This document shows positions 59,724-64,000 of a stretch of 64,000 nucleotides of DNA, in pieces. The notes beneath the pieces are model-generated. The model was not told the origin of the DNA. It ran no database searches and saw nothing but the letters and a program-made list of their open reading frames with translations. Position 1 is the stretch's first letter. Each line of letters starts with the position of its first letter. The position numbers and the translations under genes are program-made. This DNA comes from Photobacterium sp. SKA34 (GTDB lineage Bacteria; Pseudomonadota; Gammaproteobacteria; Enterobacterales; Vibrionaceae), in assembly GCF_000153325.1 (NCBI RefSeq), contig NZ_CH724143.1, forward strand, positions 188,979 through 252,978. Reading direction: 5' to 3'.

Positions 59724-61211
59724 ATGAACAAAGAAATTTTGGCTGTCGTAGAAGCGGTATCCAACGAAAAAGCTGTTCCACGTGAGCGTATTTTTGAAGC
59801 ACTAGAAATTGCACTTGCAACAGCAACCAAAAAGAAACACGAAGCAGAGATTGAAGTTCGTGTTGCTATTGATCGTAAAACGGGTGAGTTTGAAACTTTC
59901 CGTCGCTGGAAAGCGGTAGAAGAAGTGACTCAACCAACGCTTGAAATCACACTTGAAGCGGCACAGTTTGAAGATCCAACAATTGTTGCTGGCGATTACG
60001 TTGAAGATGATATTGAATCTGTAACGTTTGACCGCATTACGACACAAACAGCTAAGCAAGTTATCGTACAAAAAGTACGTGAAGCTGAGCGTGCTCAAAT
60101 TGTTGAGCAGTTTATCGATAACGAAGGTGAGTTAATCACAGGTATCGTTAAAAAAGTAAACCGTGATGCGGTTATTATTGACTTAGGTAGTAATGCAGAA
60201 GCTGTGATCCAACGTGATGATCAGCTTCCACGTGAAAACTTCCGTCCGGGTGACCGTGTACGTGGTCTGCTATATAAAGTTGCGCCAGAAGCGCGTGGCT
60301 TCCAGTTATTCATGACACGTTCAAAACCGGAAATGTTGTGTGAATTATTCCGCATTGAAGTGCCAGAAATGGGCGAAGAGCTTATTGAACTAATGGGCGC
60401 GGCTCGCGATCCTGGCTCTCGTGCAAAAATCGCAGTAAAAACTAACGATAAGCGTATTGACCCTGTTGGTGCGTGTGTTGGTATGCGTGGTGCACGTGTT
60501 CAAGCTGTTTCTAGTGAACTTGCGGGTGAGCGTATTGATATCGTGCTTTGGGATGAGAACCCAGCACAATATGTTATCAATGCAATGGCACCAGCTGAAG
60601 TTGATTCAATTATTGTTGATGAAGATAACCACACAATGGATATTGCAGTGCAGAAAGATAATCTTGCACAAGCTATCGGTCGTAGTGGTCAAAACGTTCG
60701 CCTAGCCTCTCAACTCACAGGTTGGGAACTAAACGTTATGACAGTTGAAGATCTTCAGAAGAAGCACCAAGAAGAAGCGAAAGAGTCAATTGAAGTGTTT
60801 ACTAAGCATCTTGATATTGATGAAGATTTTGCAACGGTATTGGTTGAAGAAGGCTTCACAACGTTAGAAGAAATTGCTTACGTTCCATTAAGTGAGCTAA
60901 TGGATGTTGATGGTCTTGATGAAGAGACTATCGATCAACTACGTAGTCGTGCAAAAGCTGCGCTAACTACGCTTGCGCTTGCTAAAGAAGAAACGCTTGA
61001 CGGTGCTGAGCCAGCTGAAGACTTATTAGGTCTTGAAGGTTTAGAGCGTGAATTGGCGTTCAAATTTGCAGCGAAAGGTATTTGTACGCTTGAAGATCTT
61101 GCTGATCAGGGAACTGATGACTTGACCGACATTGAAGGCGTGGACGATGCAAAAGCGGGTGAGCTAATTATGGCTGCGCGTAATATTTGCTGGTTCAGCG
61201 ACGAAGCGTAA
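59724..61211 (+). CDS. nusA: Transcription termination/antitermination factor NusA
   Basis: Binds RNA polymerase and nascent RNA to modulate pausing, termination and antitermination. The 495-residue protein has an N-terminal polymerase-binding domain (1-130), an S1 domain (about 135-200), two KH domains (about 230-345) and two C-terminal acidic repeats (about 365-425 and 440-490), the gammaproteobacterial form. It starts 22 bp after rimP. Confidence 0.97.
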   Translation: MNKEILAVVEAVSNEKAVPRERIFEALEIALATATKKKHEAEIEVRVAIDRKTGEFETFRRWKAVEEVTQPTLEITLEAAQFEDPTIVAGDYVEDDIESVTFDRITTQTAKQVIVQKVREAERAQIVEQFIDNEGELITGIVKKVNRDAVIIDLGSNAEAVIQRDDQLPRENFRPGDRVRGLLYKVAPEARGFQLFMTRSKPEMLCELFRIEVPEMGEELIELMGAARDPGSRAKIAVKTNDKRIDPVGACVGMRGARVQAVSSELAGERIDIVLWDENPAQYVINAMAPAEVDSIIVDEDNHTMDIAVQKDNLAQAIGRSGQNVRLASQLTGWELNVMTVEDLQKKHQEEAKESIEVFTKHLDIDEDFATVLVEEGFTTLEEIAYVPLSELMDVDGLDEETIDQLRSRAKAALTTLALAKEETLDGAEPAEDLLGLEGLERELAFKFAAKGICTLEDLADQGTDDLTDIEGVDDAKAGELIMAARNICWFSDEA

Positions 61212-61237
61212 TAAAAATAAAGCAAGGGAGGAGCATT

Positions 61238-63970
61238 ATGTCAGAGGTTACCGTTAAAACATTGGCGGAAGAAATTGGTACGCCAATTGACCGTTTACTT
61301 CAGCAGCTTTCAGAGGCTGGTATTGCTAAGAATGCTGATGAAAATGTAAGCCAAACCGAAAAGCAGGCGTTACTAAACCATCTCCAAAAAGAGCATGGAG
61401 GTAGCAGTAATACTGACGGCGCTCCAAATCGTCTTACTTTGCAACGCAAGACACGCAGTACGCTTAGTGTGTCTGGTAGCGGCGGCAAGAACAAAAATGT
61501 TCAAGTAGAAGTGCGTAAAAAGCGCACTTACGTCAAACGTTCAGCTTTAGAAGACGAACAACGCGCAGCAGAAGAAGCTGTGAAGCGTGAAGCCGAAGAA
61601 GCCGCAAAACGTGAAGCGGAAGCTATTGCCAATAAAGCAGCTGAAGAAGCAGCAAAACGTGACGCTGATGAAGCGGCGAAACGTGCCAAAGAAGAGCAGA
61701 GTAAAGCAGAAGAGTCTGCAAAACGAGAAGCGGAAGAAAAAGCAAAGCGAGACGCAGAGGACAAAGCGAATCGTACCAAACAGGACAAGCGTAAAGCTGA
61801 AGATAAAGCTTTACGCGCCGTCGCTGACAAACAGGCTAAACTAGATGCTGAGGCACTACAGCGTCGTCTGGAAGAGGAAGCCAAGCGAAAAGCCGAAGAA
61901 GAAAGTCAGCGTCAGCTAGAAGAGGCTCGCAAGATGGCAGAACAGAATGAAAAGAACGGGGTAAAACCTGATCAAAACGTAAGTATGGAAAAATCTGATT
62001 ACCATACAACGACATCAACTTACGCACGTGCTGCGGAAGATGAACAAGACCGCAAAGAAGAAACTTCTCGCCGTCGTAAGAAGAAAAAACCTGCTGCTAA
62101 GCAAGATGAGCGCGGTGGCCGTGGTGGCCGTAACCAACGTGGTCGCGGTAAACCTCAAATGAACAAACCAAGCTCAATGCAACACGGCTTCGACAAAACA
62201 GCGCAAGTTGCTAAGCAAGACGTTGTTATTGGCGAAACAATTGTTGTTTCTGAACTTGCTAATAAGATGTCTGTAAAAGGCGTTGAAGTTATCAAGGTGA
62301 TGATGAAGATGGGCGCTATGGCGACTATCAACCAAGTTATCGACCAAGAAACAGCAGCACTTGTTGCTGAAGAAATGGGTCACAAAGTTGTTCTACGTAA
62401 AGAGAATGAGCTAGAAGAAGCCGTTCTTTCTGATCGTAACGCAGATGACTTAGCAAAAGTTTCTCGTGCTCCTGTTGTAACTATCATGGGTCACGTTGAC
62501 CATGGTAAAACATCAACACTTGACTACATTCGTAAAGCGCACGTAGCTTCTGGTGAAGCGGGTGGTATTACTCAGCACATCGGTGCATACCACGTTGAAA
62601 CTGACAACGGCATGATCACTTTCCTTGATACTCCTGGACACGCAGCGTTTACAGCTATGCGTGCTCGTGGTGCTCAAGCGACAGATATCGTTGTACTTGT
62701 GGTTGCAGCTGACGATGGTGTAATGCCTCAAACAATCGAAGCAATCCAGCACGCGAAAGCGGCAGGTGTTCCTTTGATCGTTGCGGTAAACAAGATCGAT
62801 AAAGAAGGTGCTAACCCAGATAACGTTAAAAATGAGCTTGCTCAATACGACGTTATTCCTGAGGAGTGGGGCGGTGAGAACATTTTTGTTCACATCTCTG
62901 CGAAACAGGGTACAAACATCGAAGGTTTACTAGAAGCTATTCTACTTCAGTCAGAAGTACTTGAATTAACAGCAGCCTCTGAAGGCATGGCTAAAGGTGT
63001 GGTTGTAGAATCACGTCTAGATAAAGGCCGTGGTCCTGTAGCGACTGTTCTTGTTCAAGAAGGTACACTTCATAAGGGCGATATCGTTCTTTGTGGTCTA
63101 GAGTACGGTCGTGTTCGTGCGATGCGTAACGAACTAGGTCAAGAAATCGAAGAAGCGGGTCCATCTATCCCTGTAGAGATCTTAGGTCTTTCAGGCGTAC
63201 CTGCATCTGGTGACGAAGCGACTGTTGTACGTGACGAGCGTAAAGCACGTGAAGTTGCACTTTATCGTCAAGGTAAATTCCGTGATGTTAAACTAGCTCG
63301 CCAGCAGAAAGCGAAACTAGAGAACATGTTCTCTAACATGACTGCAGGTGAAGTTGCAGAGCTTAACGTTGTGCTTAAGGCTGACGTTCAAGGTTCTGTA
63401 GAAGCTATCGCAGATTCTCTACGTAAACTTTCAACTGATGAAGTTAAAGTGAATATCGTAGGTTCTGGTGTTGGTGGTATTACTGAAACTGACGCAGTAC
63501 TTGCAGCTGCTTCTAACGCTATCGTGCTTGGTTTCAACGTTCGTGCTGATGCGTCTGCGCGTCGTACTATCGAAAATGAAAACCTAGACTTACGTTACTA
63601 CTCAATCATTTACCAGCTAATTGACGAAGTTAAAGCGGCAATGGGCGGTATGCTTGCTCCGGAATTCAAGCAAGAGATCATTGGTCTTGCTGAAGTTCGT
63701 GACGTATTTAAGTCACCTAAGATCGGCGCAATCGCTGGTTGTTTGGTAACTGAAGGTACTATCAAGCGTAATAACCCTATCCGTGTTCTACGTGAAAACG
63801 TAGTTATCTACGAAGGTGAGCTTGAGTCGTTACGTCGTTTTAAAGATGACGTTAACGAAGTTAAGAACGGCTACGAATGTGGTATCGGCGTTAAGAACTA
63901 CAATGATGTTCGCGTTGGTGACCAGATCGAAGTTTACGAAATTGTTGAAATTCAGCGTACTCTTGATTAA
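61238..63970 (+). CDS. infB: Translation initiation factor IF-2
   Basis: GTPase that brings fMet-tRNA to the 30S subunit and joins subunits. The 910-residue protein has an N-terminal IF2N domain (1-52), a long Ala/Glu/Lys/Arg-rich coiled-coil region (about 105-240), a Gly/Arg patch ([13 protein letters not shown]) and the GTPase domain with P-loop GHVDHGKT (418-425), DTPGHA and NKID, then the C-terminal fMet-binding domains. GGGAGGAG (61226-61233) marks the ATG at 61238. Internal starts giving shorter isoforms, as in E. coli, are possible but were not located. rbfA would be expected next, outside the window. Confidence 0.97.
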   Translation: MSEVTVKTLAEEIGTPIDRLLQQLSEAGIAKNADENVSQTEKQALLNHLQKEHGGSSNTDGAPNRLTLQRKTRSTLSVSGSGGKNKNVQVEVRKKRTYVKRSALEDEQRAAEEAVKREAEEAAKREAEAIANKAAEEAAKRDADEAAKRAKEEQSKAEESAKREAEEKAKRDAEDKANRTKQDKRKAEDKALRAVADKQAKLDAEALQRRLEEEAKRKAEEESQRQLEEARKMAEQNEKNGVKPDQNVSMEKSDYHTTTSTYARAAEDEQDRKEETSRRRKKKKPAAKQDERGGRGGRNQRGRGKPQMNKPSSMQHGFDKTAQVAKQDVVIGETIVVSELANKMSVKGVEVIKVMMKMGAMATINQVIDQETAALVAEEMGHKVVLRKENELEEAVLSDRNADDLAKVSRAPVVTIMGHVDHGKTSTLDYIRKAHVASGEAGGITQHIGAYHVETDNGMITFLDTPGHAAFTAMRARGAQATDIVVLVVAADDGVMPQTIEAIQHAKAAGVPLIVAVNKIDKEGANPDNVKNELAQYDVIPEEWGGENIFVHISAKQGTNIEGLLEAILLQSEVLELTAASEGMAKGVVVESRLDKGRGPVATVLVQEGTLHKGDIVLCGLEYGRVRAMRNELGQEIEEAGPSIPVEILGLSGVPASGDEATVVRDERKAREVALYRQGKFRDVKLARQQKAKLENMFSNMTAGEVAELNVVLKADVQGSVEAIADSLRKLSTDEVKVNIVGSGVGGITETDAVLAAASNAIVLGFNVRADASARRTIENENLDLRYYSIIYQLIDEVKAAMGGMLAPEFKQEIIGLAEVRDVFKSPKIGAIAGCLVTEGTIKRNNPIRVLRENVVIYEGELESLRRFKDDVNEVKNGYECGIGVKNYNDVRVGDQIEVYEIVEIQRTLD

Positions 63971-64000
63971 TTATCAACGTCGCTAACTGATTCAACAACA

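Noticed and set aside
61528..61884. Ser/Ala-rich 118-codon frame opposite infB
   Set aside because: Mirror of the repetitive Ala/Glu/Lys/Arg region of IF-2; repetitive codons explain the open frame.

Overview
The window is a chromosomal segment of a gammaproteobacterium of the family Vibrionaceae, most likely Photobacterium or a close relative. The evidence is a VpsR-type regulator, an OmpU-type porin between dacB and greA, an NptA phosphate transporter, and small DUF3545 and DUF1127 proteins. The protein sequences are close to E. coli orthologues, base composition is moderately AT-rich, and UUG starts are frequent (agcS, brnQ, rpsT, carA, probably ftsH, rimP). The genus is an inference from gene content. 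Almost everything is core housekeeping; no phage, CRISPR array or defence island is visible.

Layout. 1-8.6 kb: nfo, ung, a DUF3545 gene, an AGCS-type symporter, yaaA, srmB, trmN6 and brnQ. 8.65-15.8 kb: fldB facing xerD-dsbC-recJ-prfB-lysS, with the RF2 autoregulatory frameshift intact. 16.2-20.3 kb: a VpsR-like enhancer-binding-protein homologue with a decayed AAA+ domain, a DUF1127 protein, tas, a DUF6482-like gene and mutH. 20.9-25.6 kb: rppH, ptsP, a TauE/SafE permease and thyA; lgt, usual between ptsP and thyA, is absent here. 25.6-30.4 kb: nptA, nhaA, a broken small secreted-protein gene, nhaR and a DUF502 gene. 30.5-44.6 kb: rpsT facing murJ, then ribF-ileS-lspA-fkpB-ispH, dapB and carAB. 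45-52.6 kb: a short MgtE-type Mg transporter with a structured leader, dacB, two identical tandem insertion sequences, an OmpU-like porin and greA. 52.7-64 kb: yhbY facing rlmE-ftsH-folP-glmM-secG-tRNA-Leu-tRNA-fMet-rimP-nusA-infB, ending just after infB.

The genes serve DNA repair and recombination (nfo, ung, xerD, recJ, mutH), translation (prfB, lysS, ileS, rpsT, infB, two tRNAs, rlmE, trmN6, yhbY, rimP), transcription elongation (greA, nusA), envelope building (murJ, lspA, dacB, glmM, secG, ftsH, porin), ion transport (nhaA/nhaR, nptA, mgtE) and metabolism (carAB, dapB, ispH, ribF, folP, thyA). The least expected signals are: (i) a 16-codon Asp/Pro leader peptide inside a nested RNA structure before a CBS-less MgtE; (ii) two identical 1,503-bp elements separated by one copy of their 15-bp target duplication, inserted just upstream of dacB; (iii) a secreted-peptide gene after nhaA that has apparently lost its start codon and reading frame; and (iv) a terminator plus Shine-Dalgarno-masking hairpins in the greA leader, recalling GraL of E. 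coli.
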